Of a stretch of DNA of 43,931 nt, positions 1 to 11,404 are shown one piece after another. The notes under the pieces are model-generated. The model ran no database searches, had not been told where the DNA came from, and was given only the letters and a program-made list of their open reading frames with translations. This stretch comes from Symbiodinium natans (Eukaryota > Sar > Dinophyceae > Suessiales > Symbiodiniaceae): positions 413,048 to 456,978 of the forward strand of contig CAJNDS010002381.1 in the NCBI GenBank assembly GCA_905221605.1, in the 5' to 3' direction. The translations under genes and the position numbers were made by a program. Position 1 is the stretch's first letter. Each line of letters starts with the position of its first letter.

Positions 1-341
<341 letters not shown>

Positions 342-482
342 AAGCACTCCGGCTCAGCTGTGTCCCAGCAGCGGGACTTATAGTTGTGGAGATGTAGCAT
401 CTATGCCATGGAGCGAACCTTGCGGTGGAGCGTGATGATCACAGTCCTATAGTGCAGGGAGCCGCACTAGTGCTACTGTTGA

Positions 483-922
483 CGCTCGCCAGCTGGGTGC
501 CTTTTGGCCCCAACAAAGGGCGCGTGGGTCGACTGAAAGCCTTTGCCCCTGGCTTGCCAACGCGTCAGTCTGAAGCCAGCCCCGTTGCAAGTGCGTGTTT
601 ACCAGCAGCTAGGAGTTGGCGCAACTTTTCCTGCAGTTGGTGCAAGCAAGAGGTCGATGCCGCCTGCATCCCTCCTGGGTGCGCGCCGTCAGGCCGCCCC
701 ATTGGGAGCACGCTCGTCAGCTGGGTGCCCAACAAAGGGCACATGGGTCGACTGTGTGCCTTTGGCCCTGGCCTGCCAACGCGGCAGTCTGGCACCATTG
801 CAAGTGCGTGGCTACCAGCGATCAGGAGTTGGCGCAACTTTTCCTGCAGCTGGCGCAAGCATGACGTGGCTGCCACCCGCATTCCTCCTGGGCGCGCGCC
901 GTCAGGCCGCCCCATTGAGCGC
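483..922. repeat. imperfect tandem duplication of about 220 bp
   Basis: Unit 1 (483-710) and unit 2 (711-922) align along their length. Both begin with CGCTCG(C/T)CAGCTGGGTGCC. Both contain AGGAGTTGGCGCAACTTTTC, and both end with GTCAGGCCGCCCCATTG. The units differ by short indels and substitutions, so this is an old duplication. Confidence 0.85.
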
Positions 923-1494
923 GTAGTGCCACACCTCCTTTTTGATAGCCGGCCTGGTCCCAAGTCCGGGGTGGGATGCCGACTGACGACTCTACTTATT
1001 TTGCTACATTGTCAGGTGTCCCACAGTGTGAGGGTTCCAGCTCTTTCCGTTGGAGCTGGGGAGGGCAACTCCCTTGCCTATCAGCGACGACTTCAGGTGC
1101 CGAAGCTACACGGAGTTCAGGTCACAGATGGGAAGCAGGGACCTACTCACAAGTGGAACCGATGTGTCAAGAGATCCTTTATGCCAGCTTGCAATAGAGC
1201 TACTCGACATTGCCAAGCGCAGCCCTTGTGCCTGTGTACCTCTAGTTTTATCAAGATACCCGAGGAGTGTGTAGCTGCAGATCATCGCTGCCTTGTCCCG
1301 AATGCTGACCGACTGCCGGCGGCGGCAACCTACCCTATCCTCGGATGGGATGGCCCACACTGGGCCCCGGCCCCACGTATGCTTCGAGATGTGGTCTGGG
1401 TTTACGTCCGTCCGGGTCACAGTTAGTAAGTGCGAGAAAGCTGTGTTCTGGCGATGCTCTGCGGCCAGACCTTTCTTGGGTACTGAACTACACG

Positions 1495-1655
1495 GTCCCC
1501 AGTGTGCCCTCCAAGGGCCACTTGCAGTTCACAGGACTACAGGGCGCTGAACGTGGTCCCTCTTGGGGCCACTTGCAGTTCATAGGACTACAGGGTGCTG
1601 TGCGTGGTCCTCAGTGTGCCTTCCTGGGGCCACTGCAGTTCTCAGGACTGCACTT
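1495..1655. repeat. three copies of a 51-61 bp direct repeat
   Basis: The motif GGCCACTTGCAGTTC, followed by AGGACTACAGGG, recurs at 1516, 1567 and 1628 (the third slightly degenerate). CGTGGTCC or CGGTCC precedes each copy. It is a short degenerate minisatellite. Confidence 0.8.
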
Positions 1656-1958
1656 TGTACAGAGACACACCATGATGAATGCAAGATGCCGTAACAGATG
1701 GCTGTAGCGATGTCGATAGCTCTACGACCTGTTTTCATGTTTTACGTTTTCGCTTTCTACTTATCTGATTTTGCACTCTTCTGATCGAGTGAAGGGTGCA
1801 CTGGTGCACCATTCTCTTGACAAGTTGAGTAGGCCGCAAGTTTGCAGCTAGTCGTAGCGGGAGTTGCCCATGTGGTTCTAGTGCTCTTGAAGCACCGGTG
1901 CAATGCGCTGCCACGTACCTGACGCTAAGCTGAGAGACCGGCTGCGATTGGAATGAAA

Positions 1959-2652
<694 letters not shown>

Positions 2653-5033
2653 AGGAAAGCATGTACAAGATGCGCAGTCCCAGCCAAAAACCATGGGTGA
2701 TATCTCAGACGGTTCAGATGCATCGCCGAGGCGTGGCAGCTGTAGCCATTCGCCCACAGGTCCACCATAGCTTTGTACGTCAACGCTCGGGGAAGTTTGA
2801 TATCCGTTGTATGACCTGTTTCGGGAAGTGGATGCGAGATTGCATTTCGTTGGCTCGCGACCTGTTTTCGCGAAGGTTGGGTTGGCAGTCAAACTCTAGG
2901 GTGTGCTTTGCTTAGCGCGGGAGCGGATTTGCGCACCTCCGTGCAACTTGAGTCGACGTGTGACTTGTTATTCATGCGGCATTCTTTATCGCTTCAAATT
3001 TTCCCAGGGTAACTTTCCGGTGATTCGACCTATTTTACGCACCGCGGTTGCAATGGGATCGATCACGCTCGATTCGGATTCGGAGGCTGAACACAGACAG
3101 GAGCTTCGAGTGAATCCGGTGCATGCCTCCTTCCAATGTTCAACTAAGCGGCGCCTCCTCGAGTGCGTGACGAAGACAATGACCCCGATCTTTATATTAA
3201 AGGAACATCGAGCGCTTTCCGAGAAGCATGGCAATCATCTCAAGCATCGTGATTTTTGAATCTGTGATCTGGGATGCTTTGGCCTGGATCTTTGCATTTG
3301 CCGTGCGTGCATCTTGATGATGTGTTTTCGCAAGCTGCGCTCCTGTTCAGCCTTCGGATGTTGACCGCATTCGTGTTACTCCACTGACAAGAGTTGGCAA
3401 GTGCATCGAGAGCGCTTCGCGAGAAATGAAGAACATTTACGATGATTGTCTAAGCGTTTATTATTGCTGATGAGCGGGCTTCATCCTTCACTTGTTACGA
3501 TTCGTTATGTGCTCGCGACCTCTTTTGGGGGAGGAGCTGTCGTTCGTCTGCGTTGCGATGTTTACAACTGCTGGAGAAATGTCGAAATCATCGGAGTGTG
3601 CTGCGTGCCGCGATGATGTGAAGTTCGACTTGCTGTTTATGTTTTGGAGGACGAGCTGTTCTAATCGCCAAGAATTCTCGCAGAGCTGCATGATCCGTTT
3701 CGGTGTACACTGCAACACGCCAACGCACGAAGGCATGTGGCGTGTGATATATAGAGATATTTGTGAGAAGACATCTATGACACCGTTGTTAGCCGACGAC
3801 CTGTTACGGGAGGTCGATATTTCCAAGCGGTGCACATTCTCGACTATTGAGGCGGGTTTCGACGACTTTATCTGTCGGAATCATTGCCTCGGGTGTAGGA
3901 TCTTCAAGCCAGAGACGAATTTTCAGTTTCTCCACGGATTGCGCAGGACGGTTATAAAATGCATAAGCATCTTTATTTAGAGACTGTGCCATCTGTGCCA
4001 TAGGTGTAAGATCGGACCTGCAGTTTTGTACCGATGTAGGGCCGGCTACATGACACAAGCTTATGCGCAGCACCCATGTACGCTTGCAGTTGTGATCACA
4101 TGCCGTGCTGCCCCTTGCGAAATGAGCAACTTAGATGTTGTGTGGACGTTGCAAGGTTGCGGTGGTTGTCGTGGCAAATCACAAGACTTGGACATTATAT
4201 TTATATTTCAGACCGCAAATAGAACAACTCAGCTCTTAGGGATTGAGGACAAAACTTAGCATTCAGGTCTGGGAAGCCCCACGTTGTGACCGGTCTATGT
4301 ATCCATTTGACCGCCATTGGTCTCTTCGAATGGCTGGTTGTTTCTGGTGCGTGTGTCTCGCGCACAGCGAATTGTGTTTCTGCCACATGCATAGAGATGC
4401 CTGCCTGGTATGGCGTTTGACAAAGTTTTTCGGAAGTTTTGGCAGTCTTAATTGTAGTAGATGTGAGATGTGGCAGTGGGCATGCAAAAAGTTGTTGCGT
4501 GTACCCTTGCGCATGCCTGATCCATCTTGGCTCAATGGAAGTTCGAGGACTGCCACTTGTACGTGCTGCAGGTATGGAGGCAGAGCAGACGTGTTCACTG
4601 CTGATGGAGTGATTCTTCTCGTTTGAAGTTTGCAATCATTCAACGTGAGCTAGTACACGTATGTGATGGTATGTGATGAATGGTTTTGGTTCTTTTGTAT
4701 GTTGGACTGAATTTGGAAATCTGACACGAGAGTGTGATGGCTATGTGCAAAAGCGCAGTGGCCAGCATTGCTCTGATTGCTTGTTGAGCAGGTTGCGTTT
4801 ATTGCTCCGGTGTCTGGAGCGGCAGTCGGGATCCAACGGCGTGTTTGCAGTGCTTTTCACGTCTGCCCGAGGTATGTAGGGTTTGTAGCCTTTTGCCTTG
4901 CAAGGCCCCGCAAGTGGCCCCGAACCATGCATCTTCACCAGGCATGGTTTGTGGTTGTAAAAACTCGAAAGATGGTCCGTCGAGATTGGTCAGGGAAGTT
5001 CAGTGTTGGATCAGTCTGTTGCCACTCTTTCAG
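2653..5033. other. no recognised gene; weak small ORFs only
   Basis: Non-repetitive sequence. A short plus ORF with an ATG at 3053 (to 3259, 68 residues, acidic start MGSITLDSDSEAEH) and a longer open stretch at 3507-3980 that contains Cys-rich ECAACRDD are visible. Neither matches a family I know. The first exon of the LHC gene, with its start codon, may lie near the right end, but I could not place it. Confidence 0.5.
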
Positions 5034-5150
5034 GCCTTCAGACGTCATCCTGGCCTCTTGCGCCGACAGCTTTGTGCGTCGCCGCTTTTGCCGGCTTGGC
5101 GGCAGGCCGCAAGCGCACAGCGCGAAAAGCAGAGCAGGCTGGGTGGGACA
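5034..5150 (+). CDS. candidate exon: plastid-targeting leader of the LHC-Rieske gene
   Basis: In one frame this segment reads TSSWPLAPTALCVAAFAGL followed by AAGRKRTARKAEQAG: a hydrophobic Ala/Leu-rich run and then a basic, Ser/Thr/Ala-rich stretch, the usual make-up of dinoflagellate plastid leaders. A pyrimidine-rich acceptor (CCACTCTTTCAG, ending at 5033, with another AG at 5041) precedes it. A GT at 5151 leaves it in phase 1, which matches the phase needed by the acceptor at 5571 of the main LHC exon. The predicted intron is 421 bp and holds a perfect 26-bp tandem duplication (5325-5350 and 5351-5376). No ATG is in frame after the upstream stop near 4958, so another 5' exon is needed. The leader similarity and phase agreement are seen; the exon itself is inferred. 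Confidence 0.42.
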
Positions 5151-5324
5151 GTTTCGTGGTCTAAAACCCGCTGAATGGTGTCGAGTAGGAAACTTAGCGT
5201 CAGAAAGTTTGAACAGTCACAAGTTACATTTTACAAGTTAAAAGCGTTGCTCACAGGCAGCAGCTAGAGTTGAAGACCCATCATCATTGTGCGAACACAT
5301 CTGCACACCCGGGGCCGAGACAGG

Positions 5325-5376
5325 AACATGAGAGAACATAGCCAGAACCCAACATGAGAGAACATAGCCAGAACCC
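5325..5376. repeat. perfect 26-bp tandem duplication
   Basis: AACATGAGAGAACATAGCCA plus GAACCC occurs twice in a row (5325-5350, 5351-5376). It sits inside the predicted LHC intron, and a short CTAGAGT triplication follows at about 5399-5417. Confidence 0.9.
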
Positions 5377-5571
5377 TGCTGTGTTCTGTTGCCGCATGGC
5401 TAGAGTCTAGAGTCTAGAGCAGCCTAGAGGAAATTAGCTGCCATGTGATTCGAAGGAGTTGGCAACATTGCCGAAGCATATGCAACCTGTGGACATGAAC
5501 AAGCCCCGGCCTTAGCATGCATGACAAAAAGAGCAACTTGAATTTTTCCCTTTGGTCCTGGATGTTGCCAG

Positions 5572-6797
5572 CAATGCTGAGCGTACCGAGGGAGTACCCG
5601 GCGTACGTGAAGGGCAAGAACGAGAACTGCATGATGCCGCAGATGGTGGGCGACTGGGGCACGCCCGTCCCGGGTAGCTACAAGGAGTGCGTGACCATGA
5701 TTGGCCCGGATGTGGAGGTGGGCCTCTCCACGGGCACGCCTTGGGATCCGCTGGGCTTGGTTAAGCTTTATGACCGGAACTTTGACTTCAACGGTAACAT
5801 GACCTTCCCACACGCACAGTGGATGCGTGAGGCTGAACTGAAGCATGGCCGATGCGCGATGCTGGCGATTGTCGGCATCTTTGCGCAGGGCTCCTTCCAC
5901 ATTGATGGCTACCCTGAGGCGCCTTGGTACGAGGCCCTGAAGCAGTGCTACGACCACCCGCAGGGCATCGTGGGGCTTGGCATTGCTCAGATCTCTGCTT
6001 TCGCCATGATCATCGAGGGCAAGTTCTTCCCCAAGGATGCTTGGATTGGCCAGATGGACAGGGAGCCTGGTGACCTTGGCTTTGACCCTCTCAAGTTTGC
6101 CAAGGACGACGCAAGCATGAAGTCCATGCAGCTGAAGGAGCTGAAGAACGGACGCCTGGCCATGATGGCCTTCATGTCCCAGGTGGTCGGCCACTACTTG
6201 CCCGGAAGCGTGCCGGGAGTGTCTGCTCTCGCCCGGGAGACGGCGCCTGCACAGGCCCCTGCTTTCTGCGGTGCCACCCCGAGCCAGTCTGAGTCGACTT
6301 CCAAGACCGCGGCGCGCTACACCACGCAGACGATCCTGCCCTCCCTGGCCTGGATCAAGACGGGCGTGAAGGCTTCCGAGCTGCAGCCCAAGCAACTGAA
6401 GGCACTGACCCTGGCCGGCAACGACGTGCTGATCGGCAAGACGGAGGCTGGTGCGCTGTTTTGCGTGGGCAACTTGTGCCCCCACATCGGCACGCCGATG
6501 AGCGAGGGCGCCGATGTGATCGGTGACGTCATCGTCTGCCCGCTGCACGGCTCCTCTTTCAAGGTGACCACGGGCGAGCTCCTTGACTGGTGCGTCTCCC
6601 CGCCGGTCATCGGCCCTTTGACCGGGCTGATCGTGGAGAAGAAGAACCTGCTGGTCTTCGAGGTCCGCCAGGGCGGCTTCCTGGGATCTGGCGATGTCGA
6701 GGTTCTCGTGGACACCAACGCAAAGAAGGCCTACGAGGCCTGGTACTGGAAGGGCTTGCTGGATGCGCAGGGCAAGGACGACGGCACCTACTACTGA
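5572..6797 (+). CDS. LHC (chlorophyll a/c antenna) domain fused to a Rieske [2Fe-2S] domain
   Basis: One open frame encodes two proteins normally found apart. Residue numbers count from an in-frame ATG at 5517; the likely exon start is 5572, after TTGCCAG, with an ATG at 5574 (residue 20). Residues 76-222 form a complete three-helix light-harvesting domain. Helix A carries EAELKHGRCAMLA (105-117), helix B is about 150-167, and helix C carries KELKNGRLAMMAF (207-219), preceded by DREPGDLGFDPL. A linker rich in Ala, Pro and Ser (about 231-261) leads to a Rieske domain with ligands C321, H323, C341 and H344 (CPH, 17 residues, CPLH). The extra disulfide cysteines of cytochrome b6f-type Rieske proteins are absent, so it is ferredoxin-like. 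It ends DGTYY at 6794. Expected place: plastid thylakoid, with the Rieske part soluble. It could instead be a polyprotein cleaved in the linker. No intron is seen inside. Confidence 0.9.
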
Positions 6798-6801
6798 GAA
6801 C
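6300..6801 (+). repeat. duplicated Rieske segment, copy 1 (within the fusion gene)
   Basis: This 502-bp block matches 9665-10166 at every position I compared except 6779/10144 (C versus T, a silent GAC/GAT change). The match starts exactly at codon S262 of the fusion ORF and ends four bases after the stop codon. Flanks on both sides are unrelated. Confidence 0.97.
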
Positions 6802-7554
6802 ACCTTAAGGCTTATAGTCTTGTCTTCGACGTCGCAGCAACACCCCGGCAGAACTTGCAATGAGCAGAAGCGTCACGACGATGTACAGCCAGAGAGTGTG
6901 CCACTTGCTTTTTCATAGCTAGCCTTTATGCGCGAGCTTCGCATGCTCAGCAATGCTGTCCTTCTGCATTCTTCTGCTTTTGCAGAGACTAGGGCGACCT
7001 GGATCTGACAAGATGAGAAGGGAGAAAAACATGTGTTGACTTGTTTCCATTGTTTCCATGCCACGCGAAGCTACCGGCTGCTGTGCTTGCAAAGGGCTTG
7101 GGAGACTTGACACACACGGATTTTTCAATGGCTTGAATACTGCTTGAATCCTGAAGGCTCAAGGATTGATAGAAGCGTCTGCGTCTAAGCCTCATCACAG
7201 ACTGCAGAATGGAGGCCACGCATGAGATTGTCGTGCAACAGAGTTCAGTTCTGTCAGTATGGACGCATGTTGCCAGCAGGTGGCCTTCCTTGCACCAACT
7301 GGCCACGCTCAAGCCTCAACCAACGTATAGGGAGTATTGTTTCTCCTTTAGGTCGTGTCATGGCAATCGCGCATGAGGTGCAGGCTTGTTAAATATTGAG
7401 ATTTATTTTTCATCAGCCTTCGGCACACGGCATCATGCGTAGATTGAGGCCGTGCAGGCCGTCTCGGCGCCAGCACAGGCCAACCAGATTCCAGGAGTGT
7501 TCAGTGATGTCTGACAAGTGGCAGACCAGTTAATGTTGGAAGCTCGTTAGTATG
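6802..7554. other. 3' flank of the fusion gene, nothing recognised
   Basis: Non-repetitive sequence with only short ORFs on both strands. It presumably holds the 3' UTR of the fusion gene. A nearby TTGAATACTGCTTGAATCCTG stutter at about 7133 is the only visible local repeat. Confidence 0.5.
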
Positions 7555-7597
7555 CCCCCCCCCCCATGTTGTTGTTGCGTCTTGGGGGGGGGGGGGG
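7555..7597. repeat. C11/G14 homopolymer pair able to fold as a hairpin
   Basis: Eleven C (7555-7565) and fourteen G (7584-7597) are separated by 18 bases. The two runs are complementary and could pair, or the G run could form a quadruplex. Confidence 0.9.
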
Positions 7598-7858
7598 AGT
7601 CTGGCGATACTTTCAAAAGGAATTCAGAAGGAATTCAGAAGGCTTCCTCGTCATTTGTTGGACAATTCCTTCCGTGGGACCAAGTCAAACTCATCCTGCT
7701 TCTCTTGATGTTTGAAGAGGAGAACTTTTTTCTTTATTTGTGAGGGGAAAACCTCTATTTCGCAAAAGAAAACCCTGCTTTACAGGGGAAAACCTCTGTC
7801 ATTTCTGTTGCTTTTACGGAGGAGCTTGGGGCTTGGAAGGGTCGAGGAAGGAGGGGAC

Positions 7859-9200
7859 GGAAAGAAAGAAAGAAAGAAAGAAAGAAACAAAAAAATAGAG
7901 AAAGAATAAGAAAGAAAGAAATAGTAAGAAAGAATAAGACATAATAAGAAATAATAGGAAAGAAAGAAAGAAAAACAGCGAAAGAACAATAAAGAAAGAA
8001 AGAAAGAAAGTAAAAGAACGAAAGAAGTAAGGAAGCAAAAGAAAGAAAGAAATAAAGACAAAAAGGAATAAAGAAATAAAGACATAAGGAAATAAGGAAA
8101 TAAGGAAATAAGGAAATAAGGAAATAAGGAAATAAGGAAATAAGGAAATAAGGAAATAAGGAAATAAGGAAATAAGGAAATAAGGAAATAAGGAAATAAG
8201 GAAATAAGGAAATAAGGAAATAACGAAATAGAAAAATACAGAAATAAAGAAATCAAAAAATAAAGAAAATAAAGAAGTAAAGAAGTAAAGAAGTAAAGAA
8301 GTAAAGAAGTAAAGAAGTAAAGAAGTAAAGAAGTAAAGAAATAAAAAAATAAAAAAACAAAGAAATAAAGAAATAAAGAAATAAAGAAATAAAGAAATGA
8401 AGAAATGAAGAAATGAAGAAACAAAGAAATAAAGAAATAAAGAAATACAGAATTAGAGAAATAAAGAAATGAAGAAATAAAGAAATAAAGAAATAAAGAA
8501 ATAAAGAAATAAAGAAATAAAGAAATAAAGAAAAAAAGAAATAACGAAATAAAGAAATAAAGAAATAAAGAAATAAAGAAATAAAGAAATACTAAAGAAA
8601 TAAGAAATAAAGAAATAAAGAAATGAAATAAAGAAATAAAGAAATAAAGAAATAAGAAATCAAGAAATAAAGAAATAAAGAAATAAAGAAATAAAGAAAT
8701 AAAGAAATAAAGAAATAAAGAAATAAAGAAATAAAGAAATAAAGAAATAAAGAAATAAAAGAAAGAAAGAAATACAGAGTTGAAATAAAGAAATAAAGAA
8801 ATAAAGAAATAAAGAAATAAAGAAATAAAGAAATAAAGAAATAAAGAAATAAAGAAATAAAGAAATAAAGAAGTAAAGAAATAAAGAAATAAAGAAATAA
8901 AGAAATAAAGAAATAAAGAAATAAAGAAATAAAGAAATAAAGAAATAAAGAAATAAAGAAATAAAGAAAAAAGAAATAAAGAAATACAGAAATAAAGAAA
9001 TAAAGAAATAAAGAAATAAAGAAATAAAGAAATAAAGAAATAAAGAAATAAAGAAATAAAGAAATAAAGAAATAAAGAAATAAAGAAATAAAGAAATAAA
9101 GAAATAAAGTAATAAAGTAAAAAAGTAATAAAGAAAGAAATAAAGGAAAAAAGAAATAGAATTCCGAAACAGAGAGGAAGGAAATGACGAAATAGAGAAG
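7859..9200. repeat. purine/AT-rich octamer array (GAAATAAA and variants)
   Basis: Degenerate GAAA repeats (7859-8084) pass into (GGAAATAA)n (about 8085-8222), (GAAGTAAA)n (about 8276-8340) and then a long (GAAATAAA)n tract to about 9120, which decays by 9200. An octamer reads as the same eight-residue cycle in every frame. The plus strand has TAA in each frame, while the minus strand has no stop, so a 479-codon Phe/Leu/Tyr ORF appears there. That ORF is an artefact of the repeat. Confidence 0.97.
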
Positions 9201-9604
9201 GAACGAAAGAACGAAACAACTACAAAAACACATGAATCACAACTGGGGGGGCGGGGCCTGCGCCCCTCACCCCCCCCTGGTGTTTTTCAGGCTTCATGGC
9301 TAAAAAACTCATTAACACCCAGGGAAGGAAGGTTTCCTAGGGAAAGCCAAGGAAACAGGCCCATAATTAGTATGAAGTTGCAACGAATAGGATTCTCATA
9401 AAATTTCTTGCCCCCCCGCCCCCCCCCCTCCCCAACCCAAAAATTTTTAATTCTCCCCAAAAGAACGAAGTCGGAAACAGCTCCACCCGTTTTAAACTCC
9501 GGACAAACCGCACTGATCAGGATACAACATTGCAGTGAGAGCACATTCATCGCTGTCTTCAGTCCAAGTCAGGACAGCAGTCGGCCTCCAGCTTCGGAGT
9601 GAAA
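9201..9604. other. upstream flank of the stand-alone Rieske gene
   Basis: Contains C-rich and G-rich stretches (9245-9281, 9411-9435). Possible trans-splice acceptors just upstream of the gene are GTCTTCAG (ends 9562) and GACAGCAG (ends 9580), but no spliced-leader relic is present. The gene's frame is open back to a TGA at 9536. Confidence 0.5.
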
Positions 9605-10162
9605 ATGGCGGCGGTGGCATCCTGCACCGCAGCGGCTGTCGGCTTGGCCTCCAGCCGCAAGCGCTCCAAGACCGCGGCGCGCTACACCACGCAGACGATC
9701 CTGCCCTCCCTGGCCTGGATCAAGACGGGCGTGAAGGCTTCCGAGCTGCAGCCCAAGCAACTGAAGGCACTGACCCTGGCCGGCAACGACGTGCTGATCG
9801 GCAAGACGGAGGCTGGTGCGCTGTTTTGCGTGGGCAACTTGTGCCCCCACATCGGCACGCCGATGAGCGAGGGCGCCGATGTGATCGGTGACGTCATCGT
9901 CTGCCCGCTGCACGGCTCCTCTTTCAAGGTGACCACGGGCGAGCTCCTTGACTGGTGCGTCTCCCCGCCGGTCATCGGCCCTTTGACCGGGCTGATCGTG
10001 GAGAAGAAGAACCTGCTGGTCTTCGAGGTCCGCCAGGGCGGCTTCCTGGGATCTGGCGATGTCGAGGTTCTCGTGGACACCAACGCAAAGAAGGCCTACG
10101 AGGCCTGGTACTGGAAGGGCTTGCTGGATGCGCAGGGCAAGGATGACGGCACCTACTACTGA
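9605..10162 (+). CDS. stand-alone Rieske [2Fe-2S] ferredoxin-like protein, probably plastid
   Basis: The protein is 185 residues from the ATG at 9605; an upstream in-frame GTG at 9599 is not a likely eukaryotic start. Residues 1-20 (MAAVASCTAAAVGLASSRKR) are Ala-rich then basic, like a short plastid leader and similar in style to the candidate leader exon at 5034-5150. From S21 onward the sequence is the same as residues 262-426 of the LHC fusion. The iron-sulfur ligands are the CPH and CPLH pairs, 17 residues apart, followed by GSSF, as in Rieske-type ferredoxins. Such domains carry single electrons or form part of oxygenases; the partner here is unknown. It is intronless as seen and probably the parent of the Rieske half of the fusion, because it keeps its own leader. 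A full bipartite signal would need more N-terminal sequence, possibly from an upstream exon. Confidence 0.88.
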   Translation: MAAVASCTAAAVGLASSRKRSKTAARYTTQTILPSLAWIKTGVKASELQPKQLKALTLAGNDVLIGKTEAGALFCVGNLCPHIGTPMSEGADVIGDVIVCPLHGSSFKVTTGELLDWCVSPPVIGPLTGLIVEKKNLLVFEVRQGGFLGSGDVEVLVDTNAKKAYEAWYWKGLLDAQGKDDGTYY

Positions 10163-10166
10163 GAAC
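9665..10166 (+). repeat. duplicated Rieske segment, copy 2 (within the stand-alone gene)
   Basis: Partner of 6300-6801, offset 3365 bases, with one difference seen (10144). Sequence before 9665 and after 10166 is unlike the other copy. Confidence 0.97.
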
Positions 10167-11373
10167 CTGAGCCTGAGAAGATGAACTCGTGTGTTTGGCC
10201 TGTCACAGCAGCGCCCTTTTGATTTTCCAGAGTTCTGTTGGCAGGCCCACTTGGCTCGTGCAGACGCAGATATGTCGGGTGAACCACGAAGCTGTTGTCA
10301 GGACATTGGTCTGTTGATGCCAGCGGGCATGCAATTTCATGCAATTTCTTTATCCATTGCCACACCCAAAAGCCTTGAGAGTGTTGGCCACACGCTTCAG
10401 ACTCATGGATGCATTGGATGCAGATTGCAGATACGTGAGATACATAAAAAGGTTTTGCGTCTGGATATTCTTGAATGCTCAGCCTGCAGATGTGACAATC
10501 ATTTGATGCTAAAGCCTGTCAGTTGCATCTCGGCGCGTGTTGTTGGGTCCGAGGGCCGCAGCCTATAACCTTTGTAAAGTTCTATAGCCGAACTGTGTAC
10601 CTGATGGAGACGCAAACATGACACGAAAGATAGACATGCAGCTAGAGGGCGGCAGCAGCAGAAGAATATATGAACTCAAAGAAAAGTTTTCGACGACTCA
10701 GAACAGAGCGCGAGACCCAGCCAAATCGGGAGGGCAGAGCACTTCAAGCACGCCTCAGATTGTGTGCGCCCGCCATGTGCGTGATCTCTTGTTGAATGCG
10801 CCGGATACCTGGACCACACAAGTCATTAACGCAATTGTGTGAAACAGATAGATCTGTTGAGGCTAGTGGGATTTGATGCCGCGCATGCAAAGATTAGATT
10901 CCAGGTTTGTTGAGGTTCTTTGGATGGTATCCACCTGTTCTGCCAAGGTTGCTCTAGACTATGTCAACAGATGGCACGAATGTCCCGTGCCTCAAGAGAG
11001 TTGTGCATTGCGTTGGTTGCAAGGATGTTCTGTCCATGCTGTGTGAAGGGGAAAAGGAGCCGTGCAGTGTTGAACTAAACCTTGCAGGCAGTCTCACTGC
11101 CAACCTTTCCGCCGACGCGACGAGTTCTGTGCACTCGGCACATGTTATCTGTTTTGCGTTTGCCAGAGATATGTTGCTGTCTTGTAAGGTACATGTTTTC
11201 ACGCATGCTTCATAAGTGGCGGTAAGCGTTCAGCAATGGATAGTTCTCCCTTGAGTTTTCTTTCATTTTTCCCCTCCGAGTTGGGACCGGACTCCGGGCG
11301 GCCCGGCGCTGCGCGTGCCCTGTGGCAGCTGGGCCCCGGCCTTGGGCCCCGGCCCCGGCAAAGACATGAAACC

Positions 11374-11404
<31 letters not shown>

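Larger units (their letters stand above)
342..1958. other. unique island between TAG arrays, no recognised gene
   Basis: About 1.6 kb of non-repetitive, GC-rich sequence lies between two TAG arrays. Several overlapping ORFs of 70-330 codons are open on both strands, but none has a recognisable domain. The longest (425-1426, plus) begins at a GTG and spans the duplicated block at 483-922, so its length largely reflects GC-rich repeated DNA. I see no gene that I can support. Confidence 0.6.

Noticed and set aside
425-1426. 333-codon ORF at the left end
   Set aside because: It starts at GTG, runs over a tandem duplication in GC-rich DNA, and other frames are open too; there is no domain.
5424-6860. 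478-codon minus-strand ORF opposite the LHC-Rieske gene
   Set aside because: Shadow of a GC-rich gene; it has no known domain, while the plus frame has two.
7780-9219. 479-codon minus-strand ORF rich in Phe, Leu and Tyr, resembling a membrane protein
   Set aside because: It is the translation of a stop-free octamer repeat; every frame gives the same cycle.
9599-9604. Start of the stand-alone Rieske protein at 9599
   Set aside because: That codon is GTG; the ATG at 9605 is the sensible eukaryotic start.
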